A DNA stretch of 64,000 bases from Allorhizobium ampelinum S4 (lineage in GTDB: Bacteria > Pseudomonadota > Alphaproteobacteria > Rhizobiales > Rhizobiaceae): NCBI RefSeq assembly GCF_000016285.1, contig NC_011989.1, positions 623,001 to 687,000 of the forward strand, given 5' to 3'. Under the pieces are notes generated by a model, which was not told the DNA's origin, ran no database searches, and was given only the letters and a program-made list of their open reading frames with translations. Both the position numbers and the translations under genes were made by a program. How positions within the stretch are numbered: the stretch's first letter is position 1; each line of letters opens with the position of its first letter. This document shows, piece after piece, positions 1 through 9,089 of this stretch.

Positions 1-88
1 ATCTTCCTGTGATCGCTCGCGTCATCATATAGTTCTTTGCAAGGAATTTTGTGGCATAAGCCTATTGTGAAGAAGACCGGACCTATGG

Positions 89-967
89 ATGCAGCAGCGC
101 GACCTCCCTTCGGGCCATAAAAGGCCGGACGGAAGCCTGGAAGCCCACCGCATGCGGCGGCGAGGGCTGAGGCTGTTCGCCGTGATTTTCCTGTTATTTT
201 GTTGCAGCATCGCTATCGCGGTGTTGACGGCAGACGATCAGCGCCGGCTCAATCAACTGATCGAGAGCGTCAAAGATGTCCTGCCCTGGCAAAGCCGAGA
301 GGAGCCGGAGCCGATCGTGTTGCGGGGAAAACGCCTCGCGTCCGCGCAGATGCCCTCCGAGCAGGTGATGGTACCCGCCCGATTTTTCGACATGCCGCCG
401 CTGCTCGACATTGCAGCGCCGGTGCGCAAGTTTCGCGTCTCCGGCAAGACGCTTTGTGAGCAGATCAAGGCGGCCGGGCTGGGGACTGCCGATTGGGTGC
501 AGAACCCTTTCTCGCCCGGGATTTTCAATTGTATCGCTGAAACCAGTCTGCCCGCCACAAAGCCTGATGGTGACGCCCCCTCATTCTTCATGGTGGTGCG
601 GGGGACACCGGATGGCCAGATCACCCAGATCCGGATCAAGGTCATCGAGGTCAAATCCAGTCAGCAGATCTGGCAGCGTTATGATGCTGCCCTCGATCTC
701 ATTCTCAACGCCAGTCGCTGGCCGGATTTTGCCGGTGATTTCGACCGGATGCGCTCGCTTGAACCCTTCGAGGCCAACCACTTCGGCATATCTTTGAAAT
801 TCACCAAGGAATTCATGGGGCCGGAGCGCTATAACATTATCTTCATGCCTGAGGATGATGGAGAGCTGGAGCGGCGCACGAGAGCCGCGCTGAATGCGCA
901 GCCAAGCCTGAAGACGGCGCCTCTGACTGCCAATTTCTGGCCCAGACAGGTCTTGGGAGGGAGATAA
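89..967 (+). CDS. Membrane-anchored or exported protein, DUF6030-like
   Basis: Predicted protein of 292 aa with one hydrophobic segment at about residues 30-47, preceded by an Arg-rich stretch (RMRRRG), so it is either inner-membrane anchored with a periplasmic body or exported. A start at Met22 (position 152) would put the hydrophobic stretch at the very N-terminus and is equally plausible; no clear ribosome binding site decides it. The body has a Phe/Trp-rich alpha/beta look with two Cys (KTLCEQ, FNCIAE). From memory it resembles a rhizobial family annotated DUF6030, often near flagellar genes. Function unknown; a flagellar role is suggested only by location. Confidence 0.6.
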   Translation: MQQRDLPSGHKRPDGSLEAHRMRRRGLRLFAVIFLLFCCSIAIAVLTADDQRRLNQLIESVKDVLPWQSREEPEPIVLRGKRLASAQMPSEQVMVPARFFDMPPLLDIAAPVRKFRVSGKTLCEQIKAAGLGTADWVQNPFSPGIFNCIAETSLPATKPDGDAPSFFMVVRGTPDGQITQIRIKVIEVKSSQQIWQRYDAALDLILNASRWPDFAGDFDRMRSLEPFEANHFGISLKFTKEFMGPERYNIIFMPEDDGELERRTRAALNAQPSLKTAPLTANFWPRQVLGGR

Positions 968-1040
968 GCTTTGGAAACCGGGAAAAGTTTGGGTGCAAGG
1001 GCTGACAGCGCGTTGAGCCGGGATGAGATAATGCCTGGCT

Positions 1041-1074
1041 CAGTTCCGTGCGCCATATAAGGCGCACGGAACTG
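1041..1074 (+). terminator. Perfect 14-bp hairpin after the first gene
   Basis: Arms 1041-1054 and 1061-1074 are exactly complementary (CAGTTCCGTGCGCC), with a 6-base loop ATATAA. No T-run follows, so this is either a terminator that does not need one or an mRNA 3'-end stabiliser. Confidence 0.55.
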
Positions 1075-1136
1075 TGTAATTTCGAATATCTTACAGCCTG
1101 TTCAAGGCCCCAGGGGTTTAGATATTGATATATAGA

Positions 1137-1169
1137 ATACCCAGGGTCATCAGCGATGACTCTGGGTAT
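1137..1169 (-). terminator. 15-bp hairpin downstream of the leftward flagellar operon
   Basis: Arms 1137-1151 and 1155-1169 pair over 15 bp with one G-U wobble and a 3-base loop. It lies just past the stop of the leftward gene ending at 1176, and on the minus strand it is followed by an AT-rich stretch (TTCTATATAT), which fits a terminator for the motA-fliM-fliN-fliG-flhB operon. Confidence 0.55.
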
Positions 1170-1175
1170 AATCCC

Positions 1176-1619
1176 TTACATGACAAAACTGGGTGCCGGG
1201 AGATTGGGCACGAAGCGGGCTTCGTTCATGCATTGCGCCAGAAGGGCGGTGTTTTCATGCGGGTCGGCCGATGGGTTCTTGAAGGAGATGTGGTTGATCT
1301 CCAACCCGGCATGGTCGTGGCTCAACGTCAGTTGGGCATAGATGGTGATGTCGCGCGGTTTGATTTCGAGGTCCAAAACCACTTCAGGCGTCTCGCCCCA
1401 GTCCAGCTTGTATTCGCCTGCGGCACCGAAATTGACCGTGCCGGGATGAAAGTAAAGCTCAGCGGCAGAAGACACGAGATCAGCAATATTACCGAAAAAC
1501 TCCAGACGGATCAGCGATATCAGATCCGCCGCATCCAGTAACCGTAGTTCTGAGGCGACGGGGCTAATAGCTTGTGCAACTATTTTTTCGCGTTCAGTCG
1601 TATATTTGCATTTTTTCAT
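1176..1619 (-). CDS. Conserved small protein downstream of flhB, unknown function
   Basis: 147 aa, soluble, with no signal peptide or membrane segment. It starts 5 bp after the flhB stop, so it is almost certainly co-transcribed and possibly translationally coupled; its own ribosome binding site is weak. The N-terminal third is helical and acidic (LRLLDAADLISLIRLEFFGN); the rest looks like beta strands (VVLDLEIKPRDITIYAQLTL). I do not recognise a family. Position at the end of a stator/C-ring/export operon suggests an accessory motility function, but nothing in the sequence proves it. Confidence 0.6.
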   Translation of the reverse strand: MKKCKYTTEREKIVAQAISPVASELRLLDAADLISLIRLEFFGNIADLVSSAAELYFHPGTVNFGAAGEYKLDWGETPEVVLDLEIKPRDITIYAQLTLSHDHAGLEINHISFKNPSADPHENTALLAQCMNEARFVPNLPAPSFVM

Positions 1620-1624
1620 GTTCT

Positions 1625-2710
1625 TTAGCGTAACCGCCTCTTGTTCTTGCTGTCGGCAGCGTATAGTCTTTGTACTATCTCAGCGACGGCCTTGTAAAAT
1701 ATCGGTGGGATGACACTATCCACCGAGACTTGCGCAAACATGGAGCGGGCGAGCGGCGGATCCTCGAAAATCGGGATATTATTTTCCTCGGCGATTTCGC
1801 GAATCTTCAATGCAATCAGATCCTGACCCTTGGCAAGCACGATCGGTGCTTCCATTTCGGTGCGCACATAGCGCAGGGCCACGGCGAAATGGGTGGGATT
1901 GGTGATGATCATCGTGGCGCGCGGCACGTTGTTCATCATCCGCCTGCGGGCCTGGTCGCGCTGGGCGGAACGTTGGCGTGCCTTGACGACCGGGTCGCCC
2001 TGGGATTGCTTGTGTTCGTCCTTCACTTCCTGCCGGGTCATGCGCAGTTTCTGATACCAGTTGTATCGCTGCCACCCGAGGTCCATCACCGTCAGCAGGC
2101 CGGTGGCAAATAGCACGATAATCAGCATTTCCTGGACGATATCGGAAAGCTTGACGAAAATGATCTGCGGATCGGACAGCATTGCATCCAAAGTGCCGAA
2201 ATACTGGCCGCGCATCGAAACGAACATAATGATCGCGACGACGATGATCTTAAACAGCGACTTGCCGAATTCCACAAAGCCCATGACCGAAAACATCCGC
2301 CCTATTCCGCCGATGAGCGATAACCGTTCCATCTTGGGGGTAATGCGATCAAGAACGAAGCTTGGCAAATGCTGGGCAAAGGACTGGGTGAGGCCAAACA
2401 GCATGAACAGTAACAGGGCCGGACCAAGCATGGCGGCCATCGACCAACCCAGATGCACGAACAGGGAAATCACGTCTGTTCCGGTACCGATGATCCACTG
2501 ATCCGGTTTTTCCATCAGGTCGCGCAGGGTTTGATAAAGTGTGGAGACGCCCTGTGGCATGAAAAATACAAAATAGATGTAGAAGGCCAGCGTCGTTGCA
2601 AATAACGGCGCCTCGCGCGAGATCGGCAAATTGCCTTGTTCTGCCGCGTCCCGCATTTTTTTCTCGGACGGGCTCTCGGTTTTACTTTCCTGGTCCTCAT
2701 CATCTGCCAT
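1625..2710 (-). CDS. flhB: Flagellar type III export gate protein FlhB
   Basis: 361 aa, the usual length. It belongs to the inner-membrane export apparatus and switches substrate specificity from rod/hook to filament proteins. Residues 1-30 are the charged cytoplasmic head (EDQESKTESPSEKK), four hydrophobic segments fall at about 33-52, 85-112, 150-166 and 190-212, and the cytoplasmic domain contains the autocleavage motif NPTH at residues 271-274. Hook length control would come from FliK, encoded at 26730. It sits at the distal end of the leftward motA operon, separated from fliG by a 271-bp gap with a strong hairpin, so its level may be set separately. Confidence 0.97.
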   Translation of the reverse strand: MADDEDQESKTESPSEKKMRDAAEQGNLPISREAPLFATTLAFYIYFVFFMPQGVSTLYQTLRDLMEKPDQWIIGTGTDVISLFVHLGWSMAAMLGPALLLFMLFGLTQSFAQHLPSFVLDRITPKMERLSLIGGIGRMFSVMGFVEFGKSLFKIIVVAIIMFVSMRGQYFGTLDAMLSDPQIIFVKLSDIVQEMLIIVLFATGLLTVMDLGWQRYNWYQKLRMTRQEVKDEHKQSQGDPVVKARQRSAQRDQARRRMMNNVPRATMIITNPTHFAVALRYVRTEMEAPIVLAKGQDLIALKIREIAEENNIPIFEDPPLARSMFAQVSVDSVIPPIFYKAVAEIVQRLYAADSKNKRRLR

Positions 2711-2832
2711 GTCGGGACCTCGGTCGGTTGATTACAGCGTCAAGCACCTTATGCGATGCATCAAGGAATTATAATGGGAGCCTGCATACCAGTTTCCTGC
2801 GCTTTAGCGACTCGTGTTTTATAAAACGCACA

Positions 2833-2873
2833 AAGGCCGGAGCAGAAAGCTTAACGCTCTCTATTCCGGCCTT
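2833..2873 (-). terminator. Long hairpin in the fliG-flhB gap
   Basis: Outer arms AAGGCCGGA (2833-2841) and TCCGGCCTT (2865-2873) are perfectly complementary, and an inner 7-bp stem (with one G-U pair) can form in the loop. It lies between fliG and flhB in a 271-bp gap. The minus-strand T content after it is modest, so it may be an attenuator or processing site rather than a full terminator. The rest of the gap shows nothing else clear. Confidence 0.5.
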
Positions 2874-2981
2874 CAACTCTTTCAGTCCATTCGGACCGCT
2901 GGGTCGCGGTATTGTCAACAGTGGCGTCCAGGCTGCGCCATGAAACATGGTCACGCCGCCTCCATGCCAGCCTGTGCAGCG

Positions 2982-4025
2982 TCAGGCGGCAGCCGTATCC
3001 TTGTCGCCTTCCGGTTCCTTGAGCTGGATCTGGCCGGAATTGGCAAGACGGATAGCTTCCTGCGCGACAGCACGTCTGGCGATAGCGATTTCCCGCGGAT
3101 TGATTCCGACCGTTCCGGCTTGCAGATCCGATTCGATCATGCGGCGCGAGCGCGGGCTGATGGCCGAGAGCACACATTCGCGGATCTCGTTCGAGGCGCC
3201 GCGCAACGCCATGGTGAGAATGTCGCCGGAAATATCGTTGAGCAACATGACCCTGCTGCGCTGTGGCATGACCAGCAGATCCTCGAACAGGAAGATCTTC
3301 GGACGGACCTTGGTGGCGGATTCCTTGCTGATCGATTCGAGCGATTCCAGCAGGGTGTCGACCTGCGGCTTTTCCAACTCGTTCATCAGTTCGGCCACCT
3401 TGGCGGTGCCCACCGAATTGCGTTCCGCGTCGATCTCGCTGATCAGTTCCACCACCCGATTCTCAATGATCTGAGCGGCCTGCGGGCTGACATTCTTCAG
3501 GTTGACCGTACGGTTCATGATGTCGGCGCGGCGGCTGTCCGGCAACTTGATCAGCACCTTGGCGCCGAAGGAGGAGGGCAGCATGGACAGGATATAGGCA
3601 ACCGTCTGCGGATGCTCGCGCAAGAGGAACTGAGCAATGAAATCGGGGTCTGCATCCTGCAAACGGTCCCAGATCGAGGTCTCGAACGCCTGGAAGGCTG
3701 TGCGCCGGCCAAGCAAGCCGTCAACTTCTTCCGGCGTCAGGCCTTCCTCGAGGATTTCCTCGATGGCCTTGGCGTTGTCCATCAGGCCTGCGCCTTCGGT
3801 GAACAGGTCCTCGAATTCGCCAACCAGCTCGGCCAGTTCGTCCGGTGGAATGGTTCTAAGCGTCTGGGCCGAATTGATGATCATCTGCAGTTCGGCCTGC
3901 GTGAAATATTTCAGCAGCTTTCCTGCCACGCCCTTGCCCATGGCCAACAACACGGCGGCTGCCTTGTCGGCCTGGCTCAGTGGCTTGCCCGCTACCGGTC
4001 CGCCGAAATCGTCAAAGTCCATCAT
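2982..4025 (-). CDS. fliG: Flagellar motor switch protein FliG
   Basis: 347 aa, slightly longer than the enteric protein. FliG forms the upper C-ring, contacts FliF and, through its C-terminal domain, the MotA stator. The N-terminal domain (about 1-110) begins DFDDFGGPVAGKPLSQADKAAAVLLAMGK. The middle domain contains REHPQTVAYILSMLP, the EHPQ motif typical of the family. The C-terminal domain carries the charged torque helix region (SNEIRECVLSAISPRSRRMIESDL). It lies 29 bp after fliN, so these genes share a transcript. FliF, its membrane partner, is not in the window. Confidence 0.97.
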   Translation of the reverse strand: MMDFDDFGGPVAGKPLSQADKAAAVLLAMGKGVAGKLLKYFTQAELQMIINSAQTLRTIPPDELAELVGEFEDLFTEGAGLMDNAKAIEEILEEGLTPEEVDGLLGRRTAFQAFETSIWDRLQDADPDFIAQFLLREHPQTVAYILSMLPSSFGAKVLIKLPDSRRADIMNRTVNLKNVSPQAAQIIENRVVELISEIDAERNSVGTAKVAELMNELEKPQVDTLLESLESISKESATKVRPKIFLFEDLLVMPQRSRVMLLNDISGDILTMALRGASNEIRECVLSAISPRSRRMIESDLQAGTVGINPREIAIARRAVAQEAIRLANSGQIQLKEPEGDKDTAAA

Positions 4026-4054
4026 GGTCTTTCCTCTCTGGCCCGTTCATGGGG

Positions 4055-4717
4055 TCAGGACGTCTTGGTGCTCATAACTTCGATCAATTTCACACCGAAT
4101 CGCGTATCGTCATTCTCAAGAACTGTAATCTCTCCGCGGGCAATCCGTCGACCGTTAACCATGATCTCCACAGGTTCACCGATCTTTTTATCTAACGCTA
4201 TGATTGCGCCCTCTTCAAGATTCATCAAGCCCGAAACCGGCATGCGGCTGGAACCCAGCACGATTTGAACATCGATCGGGATGTCCATGATCAGGTCGAG
4301 ATTGGAGTCCAGAGCACTGCCCGGCGCCTGATGGGCCGGTGCGGCATCGAAGCTGCCCCCGCCACCGAAGTCGCCGCCACCCAAGTCGCTCCCGCCAAAA
4401 TCGCCGCCACCGAAATCGCCACCGCCGAGATCGCTGCCGCCAAAGTCGCTGGTGCCGAAATCACTGGCACCTGTGGCTGCGCCGCCGCCGAAATCGCTTT
4501 CGAAATCGGAAAGGCCGCCAGCGGCATCGCCGAAGTCGCTGGCGCCAGCGGCTGCGAAATCCGTTCCCCCGAAGTCGGCGCCGATATCCGGCAGACCGCC
4601 ATCGCTGTCGCTTTTCAAGACCCCGCGCAGGTCATCGATTGCCTGATCGAGATCGGCATCGCCCAATGGCATCGCCAGGGCATCATCATCTTTTACGGGT
4701 GTTTTTTTCGTAGCCAT
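4055..4717 (-). CDS. fliN: Flagellar motor switch protein FliN with repetitive N-terminal linker
   Basis: 220 aa, well above the ~137 aa of enteric FliN. The C-terminal ~85 residues ([23 protein letters not shown] onward) are the conserved SpoA domain that forms the lower C-ring with FliM. The N-terminal ~130 residues are acidic and then, at about 47-120, a chain of DFGG/DLGG repeats ([12 protein letters not shown] units), which look disordered. The repeats correspond to near-tandem DNA at about 4357-4580. Gap to upstream fliM is 63 bp. The SpoA domain leaves no doubt about identity; the role of the repeat region is unknown. Confidence 0.95.
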   Translation of the reverse strand: MATKKTPVKDDDALAMPLGDADLDQAIDDLRGVLKSDSDGGLPDIGADFGGTDFAAAGASDFGDAAGGLSDFESDFGGGAATGASDFGTSDFGGSDLGGGDFGGGDFGGSDLGGGDFGGGGSFDAAPAHQAPGSALDSNLDLIMDIPIDVQIVLGSSRMPVSGLMNLEEGAIIALDKKIGEPVEIMVNGRRIARGEITVLENDDTRFGVKLIEVMSTKTS

Positions 4718-4780
4718 GCAAATACTATTCCCTTTGAAACTTGCCTCAACCTGCTGCCATGGATGCAGCAGGGAAAATCG

Positions 4781-5740
4781 TCATCTCATGAGATGACGTA
4801 AAAGCTCACTATCTGTACTGTGCATCGACTTCACCCGGACGGTGTAGTGATCGCCGGCGCGTCCGAATTCGCAGGTATAAAGGTCGCGCCCGTTGGCGCT
4901 GACATCGACTGTCACATCGCCCTTTTCGAGAAAGGGAATCACATCGCCAGCCGCAAGCTTGGAAACCGTCAACAGGCTCAGCGATTGCAGGCTGATGCGG
5001 CCTTCCAGAGTGACCTGGCTCTTGCGCACCTGTTCCGCCAGCTGCTCGGCCCATTCCTTGCGGGCTTTGGAGACCTGGTTTTTCGATTTTGGCGCCGTGA
5101 CATTGGTCTTCAAAAGGGTCTTCTGCGGAATGATCAGGGCGAAATCGGAGGTGATCTTGCCCAGCTTGATGCTCATATGCACCAGGGCGCCGAACTCCTC
5201 GATCTGTTCGCCATCTTGCCTCAGACGGTTTTCCCAATTGTGCGGCCGCTCGAAAATCGGTTCAAAGCCCCCGGTCGCATTGACGCCGGAGCGCAGCACA
5301 TTGGCGATCCGTTCAAAGACCATCACCGCCAGGTCGAGTTCGATATTCGACAGCGGCCTTTTGATCGGCTCGCCAATGAATTCCTGCATGCCGCCGAGCA
5401 GGGTTTCCATCAAGGTGATGACAAAACCGTTGCCGCAGGCCATGACGAAATTTTGTGACCAGTTGCGCAGAGAGGTATTGGCCAGCACGAAATTATCACC
5501 GAGGCTGGCGATCAGATCACGCATCAGGCCGCTTTTAAAGCCGAGATAACCGACTTCGATGGTCAGGTTGGTTTCGCTGTGAAAAACGTCAGGCAGGAAC
5601 TCGCTATAGAGTTGACCGAAATCCTGGCAAAGTTTTTCGACGGATTTCATATCGCCAAGGCCGCCGGTAAGACGAGCAAGCAAGGCGTGATCCATTGGTT
5701 TTGGCAGGGATTGGGGCTGGGCGGTCTCACTCATGGTCAT
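4781..5740 (-). CDS. fliM: Flagellar motor switch protein FliM
   Basis: 319 aa. FliM is the middle C-ring protein that in many bacteria receives phospho-CheY. The C-terminal SpoA-like domain is visible ([28 protein letters not shown]) and the middle CheC-like region is more divergent, as in other rhizobia. The usual N-terminal CheY-binding motif (LSQxEIDALL) is not obvious; the protein starts [15 protein letters not shown]. Its start codon overlaps the motA stop in an ATGA, indicating translational coupling. Divergence from enteric FliM is strong, but gene order with motA and fliN supports the call. Confidence 0.92.
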   Translation of the reverse strand: MTMSETAQPQSLPKPMDHALLARLTGGLGDMKSVEKLCQDFGQLYSEFLPDVFHSETNLTIEVGYLGFKSGLMRDLIASLGDNFVLANTSLRNWSQNFVMACGNGFVITLMETLLGGMQEFIGEPIKRPLSNIELDLAVMVFERIANVLRSGVNATGGFEPIFERPHNWENRLRQDGEQIEEFGALVHMSIKLGKITSDFALIIPQKTLLKTNVTAPKSKNQVSKARKEWAEQLAEQVRKSQVTLEGRISLQSLSLLTVSKLAAGDVIPFLEKGDVTVDVSANGRDLYTCEFGRAGDHYTVRVKSMHSTDSELLRHLMR

Positions 5741-6612
5741 GCAGCCTTCTCGTTACCGCCGCCTGGATTCATCATTTCCTGCTCTACGGCATCGATGGAC
5801 GGACGCTCATAGGAGGAAATGGTCTTGCGGCCATATTCAAGGGCAACCTGCGGAACCGAACCGTTCATATAGGCAAGCAGTGTCTGCTTGACGATGATAT
5901 ACAGGCGGTGCTGCTTGGTGCGGACGATCTTGATTTGCGAGGTCAGCGGGTTGCAGACCGAGTAGGACAAGAAGATACCCAACATCGTGCCCACCAGGGC
6001 AGCGCCGATCAGGCCGCCCAGAACTTCGGGCGATTCGTTGATCTTGCCCATGGCCTTGATAACCCCGAGAACCGCCGCCACGATACCAATGGCCGGAAAG
6101 CTGTCCCCCATCGCGGTGATGGCGTGGTAGGGTTTCATCTTATCATGCAGGATGGTGTTGATTTCCTCGTCCATCAAGGCCTCGATCTCATGGCTGCGGG
6201 CATTGCCGATGATGATCAGACGGACATAGTCGCAGATGAAGGATGTGAGTTCCTTGTTTTTCAAAAGATTGGGCGCGGTCTGGAAGATCGAGGATTCCTC
6301 AGGATTATCGATATGGGCCTCAATCTCGTTACGTGACTTGGTGCGCAGGTCGCGCATCAGCGAGTAGAGAACACCGAGAACATCCAGATAGGCCCGCTCC
6401 TTGGGGACGGCGTGCTTGAACGCTTCACCCAGCGCCTTGCCGGAATCCTTGACGATTTTCATCGGGTTGGCCATCACGAAACCACCCAGGCCGGCGCCGC
6501 CGATGATCAGCAATTCGAAAGGCTGTATCAGCACGTTAAGATGGCCGCCCATGGCCATGAAGCCGCCAAGGATACAGCCGACTGTGATGACGAATCCGAT
6601 GATAATATTCAT
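5737..6612 (-). CDS. motA: Flagellar stator protein MotA
   Basis: 291 aa if started at [18 protein letters not shown], whose ATG is at 6612; a longer reading frame continues upstream but has no family resemblance. MotA with MotB forms the proton-conducting stator. Four membrane segments are visible: residues ~2-20 and 30-50 ([15 protein letters not shown]), and a pair at ~165-225 containing [18 protein letters not shown]. The cytoplasmic loop carries the charged residues that contact FliG. It is the first gene of the leftward operon and is divergent from flgF; its partner motB lies far away at 23943. Confidence 0.95.
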   Translation of the reverse strand: MNIIIGFVITVGCILGGFMAMGGHLNVLIQPFELLIIGGAGLGGFVMANPMKIVKDSGKALGEAFKHAVPKERAYLDVLGVLYSLMRDLRTKSRNEIEAHIDNPEESSIFQTAPNLLKNKELTSFICDYVRLIIIGNARSHEIEALMDEEINTILHDKMKPYHAITAMGDSFPAIGIVAAVLGVIKAMGKINESPEVLGGLIGAALVGTMLGIFLSYSVCNPLTSQIKIVRTKQHRLYIIVKQTLLAYMNGSVPQVALEYGRKTISSYERPSIDAVEQEMMNPGGGNEKAA

Positions 6613-6937
6613 GTAGCGCCTGCATTTCGCACGTTTCTCTTGCATACCACCGATAGGCAGCCTGCCTTGCGTGAGGCTGATGAAGGAGACAGGGGCCGCC
6701 ACAGTCGTCCTGAATTCCAGCCCGGGACTGGCAGACAGTTTCGCGCAAGCATTTGCGCGCATGAATAGGGTGAATGAACGGTAAACCACGTTCCATGATG
6801 GAAGGCGAGCAACCGTGACGGACCGCAAAAAACACGCTGTAGCCCGAAGCAGAATGATCCTGCGTGACGGAACAATGGCGGTGGACGTCAGGCCTGCTGG
6901 TCTTGGTTACGAACTCAAGGCTTGGAGGTAACTCTTA
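6613..6937. promoter_or_regulatory. Divergent motA/flgF control region
   Basis: 325 bp with no convincing gene. It must hold both the leftward motA and rightward flgF promoters. The clearest element is an 18-bp dyad at 6742-6759 (arms CGCGCAA and TTGCGCG around GCAT), a size and shape suited to a LuxR-type dimer such as VisN/VisR, which control rhizobial motility; that link is inference. A good Shine-Dalgarno sequence (GGAGG at 6925-6929) serves flgF. Confidence 0.5.
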
Positions 6938-7672
6938 ATGCAATCCGGCATGTATGTATCCCTGTCGTCGCAACGGGCGCTCGACAAACGTCTCACCACC
7001 ATCGCCGACAATATGGCGAACGTGAATACGGTCGGCTTTCGCGGCACCGAGGTGAAATTTGACGAAGTGGTCAGCCGCACCGGCAACGATCAGAATGCCA
7101 AGATCGCATTTGTGTCGCAGGGCAACGATTATCTGAATACCCAATCCGGCGAAATGCTGCAAACCGGCGGTACCCTGGATTTTGCCGTCAAGGGCGACGC
7201 CTGGTTCAGCATCGATACGCCGGCCGGCCCGGCCCTGACCCGTGACGGTCGTTTTACCATGACATCCACCGGTCAGTTGGTCTCGGTGCGCGGCTATTCT
7301 GTTCTGGATGCCGGTGGCGGACCTATTCAGCTCGATCCCAATGGCGGTGAGCCGCATGTTGGCGCCGACGGCACGATTAACCAGAACGGCCGCCAGATCA
7401 GCCAGATCGGCCTGTTCACGGCGGATATTTCCAAGGGCTATCTGCGCACCGAAAATAGTGGCGTTATCACCACCGACCGACCGCAGGCCGTCGTCGATGA
7501 CGCGACAATCGGCGTCATGCAGGGTTATGTCGAGCAATCCAACGTCAATGGCATCAGCCAGATGACGCAACTTATCCAGGTCAGCCGCGCTTTCGAAAGC
7601 ATTTCGGCATCGATGAGCCAGACTGAAAACAGCATGAGCGAAACGATCAAGACGCTGGGCGGTAGCAAATGA
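6938..7672 (+). CDS. flgF: Flagellar proximal rod protein FlgF
   Basis: 244 aa. A rod protein of the flagellar basal body, exported through the flagellar type III system without a cleaved signal. The N-terminal bb_rod motif is clear (MYVSLSSQRALDKRLTTIADNMANVNTVGFRG, with the DNMANVNTxGF core), and the C-terminus has the matching coiled end (GYVEQSNVNGISQMTQLIQVSRAFES). The central D1-type domain is short, as expected for FlgF rather than FlgG or FlgE. A strong ribosome binding site precedes it, and fliI follows after 22 bp. Confidence 0.93.
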   Translation: MQSGMYVSLSSQRALDKRLTTIADNMANVNTVGFRGTEVKFDEVVSRTGNDQNAKIAFVSQGNDYLNTQSGEMLQTGGTLDFAVKGDAWFSIDTPAGPALTRDGRFTMTSTGQLVSVRGYSVLDAGGGPIQLDPNGGEPHVGADGTINQNGRQISQIGLFTADISKGYLRTENSGVITTDRPQAVVDDATIGVMQGYVEQSNVNGISQMTQLIQVSRAFESISASMSQTENSMSETIKTLGGSK

Positions 7673-7694
7673 CCGGCGACTGGATCGTCTTCCC

Positions 7695-9089
7695 ATGACC
7701 GTTGAATTCACCCCTCGGATCGACAGGAATACCCAGCTGGATGCCATGGCAGCCATTGCCAAGCGCTATGCCACGTCGGACTATTCCGTTGCCCATGGCG
7801 GGCATGTCCGCACCATTGCCGCTGGCCATTACACGGTTACGGGTCTGTCGCGCCATTTGCATCTGGGTGATTTTGTTGCTCATCGCAGTCCAACCGGCAT
7901 TCACCTGGGCGAAGTGGTGCGGGTCGAGCCCGATCTCGCCTATGTTTGCCCCATCGAGCCGGGCGAGCCGATTGCCATTGGCGACACGGTGATCCGCAAG
8001 GGCGCCTTCCGGGTCGCCGCCCAGGATAGCTGGTGTGGCCGCACGCTCAATGCGCTGGGTGACCCGATCGACGGGCTGGGGCCGGTGATGCCCGGCCTGG
8101 TGCGCCGCTCTATTGCCAATACGGCACCCTCTTCCATGGGGCGCAAGCGGGTAGAGACCGGTTTTCGTACCGGCGTGAAGGCGGTCGATATTTTCTCGCC
8201 GCTTTGCCTTGGCCAGCGGCTTGGGATTTTCGCCGGTTCCGGCGTCGGTAAATCGACGCTGTTGTCCATGCTGGCCAAGGCCGACGCCTTTGACAAAGTG
8301 GTGATTGCGCTGGTCGGCGAACGTGGCCGCGAAGTGCGCGAATTCATCGAGGATACGCTGGGCGACAACATGGCGAAGACCGTGGCGATCGTGGCGACCA
8401 GCGACGAGAGCCCGATGCTGCGCAAGATGGCGCCTTTGACAGCGATTACCGTTGCCGAGCATTTTCGCGACCAGGGCGACAATGTCCTGTTCATCGCCGA
8501 CAGCATTACCCGTTTCGCCCATGCGATCCGCGAAGTGGCGACGGCAGCCGGCGAACCGCCGATTGCCCGTGGATTTCCCGCCTCTGTCTTCACCGAGCTG
8601 CCCAAGCTTTTGGAACGCGCCGGTCCCGGCGAAGAGGGAACAGGCACGATCACGGCGATCATTTCGATCCTCGTCGATGGTGACAATCACAACGACCCGA
8701 TTGCCGACTGTACCCGCGGCATTCTCGATGGCCACATCGTGCTGGACCGCAGCCTGGCCGAAGAAGGACGCTATCCGCCGATCAATCCACTGGCCTCGAT
8801 TTCGCGTTTGGCGCGCAAGGCCTGGACACCTGATCAGGAGAAGCTCGTGTCGCGCTTGAAGACGCTGATCCACCGTTTCGAGGAAACGCGCGACTTGCGG
8901 TTGATCGGCGGTTATCGCGCCGGCAGCGATCCCGATCTCGATATGGCGATCAAGCAGGTTCCGATCCTTTACGAAGTGCTGAAGCAAACCCCCTCCGACA
9001 GGGCTGTCGTCGATGCCTATGCCGACCTCGCCCATGCCCTGAAGGCGGCCAATAATTCTGGAAACAGCAATGCAAGATCAAGAGCATGA
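7695..9089 (+). CDS. fliI: Flagellar export ATPase FliI
   Basis: 464 aa, F1-beta-like hexameric ATPase that drives flagellar protein export. Walker A is AGSGVGKST at residues 180-188; the Walker B region is in DNVLFIADSITRFAHAIRE, and the export-ATPase signature GFPASVFTELPKLLERAG follows. The C-terminal helical domain ends YADLAHALKAANN. Its 3' end overlaps the next gene by 20 bp. The normal partners FliH and FliJ are not adjacent; candidates lie at 23296 and 38767. Confidence 0.97.
   Translation: MTVEFTPRIDRNTQLDAMAAIAKRYATSDYSVAHGGHVRTIAAGHYTVTGLSRHLHLGDFVAHRSPTGIHLGEVVRVEPDLAYVCPIEPGEPIAIGDTVIRKGAFRVAAQDSWCGRTLNALGDPIDGLGPVMPGLVRRSIANTAPSSMGRKRVETGFRTGVKAVDIFSPLCLGQRLGIFAGSGVGKSTLLSMLAKADAFDKVVIALVGERGREVREFIEDTLGDNMAKTVAIVATSDESPMLRKMAPLTAITVAEHFRDQGDNVLFIADSITRFAHAIREVATAAGEPPIARGFPASVFTELPKLLERAGPGEEGTGTITAIISILVDGDNHNDPIADCTRGILDGHIVLDRSLAEEGRYPPINPLASISRLARKAWTPDQEKLVSRLKTLIHRFEETRDLRLIGGYRAGSDPDLDMAIKQVPILYEVLKQTPSDRAVVDAYADLAHALKAANNSGNSNARSRA

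Noticed and set aside
3615..3624. TCGCGCAAG inside fliG as another copy of the motility promoter motif
   Set aside because: It lies in coding sequence and lacks CTAG at the right distance; the 9-mer alone is not specific.
2814..4268. 484-codon open frame on the plus strand opposite fliG and fliN
   Set aside because: It is the mirror of clear flagellar genes in a GC-rich genome, has no ribosome binding site and no recognisable domain.
7647..9035. 462-codon open frame on the minus strand opposite fliI
   Set aside because: FliI is certain from Walker motifs; the opposite frame has no family features.
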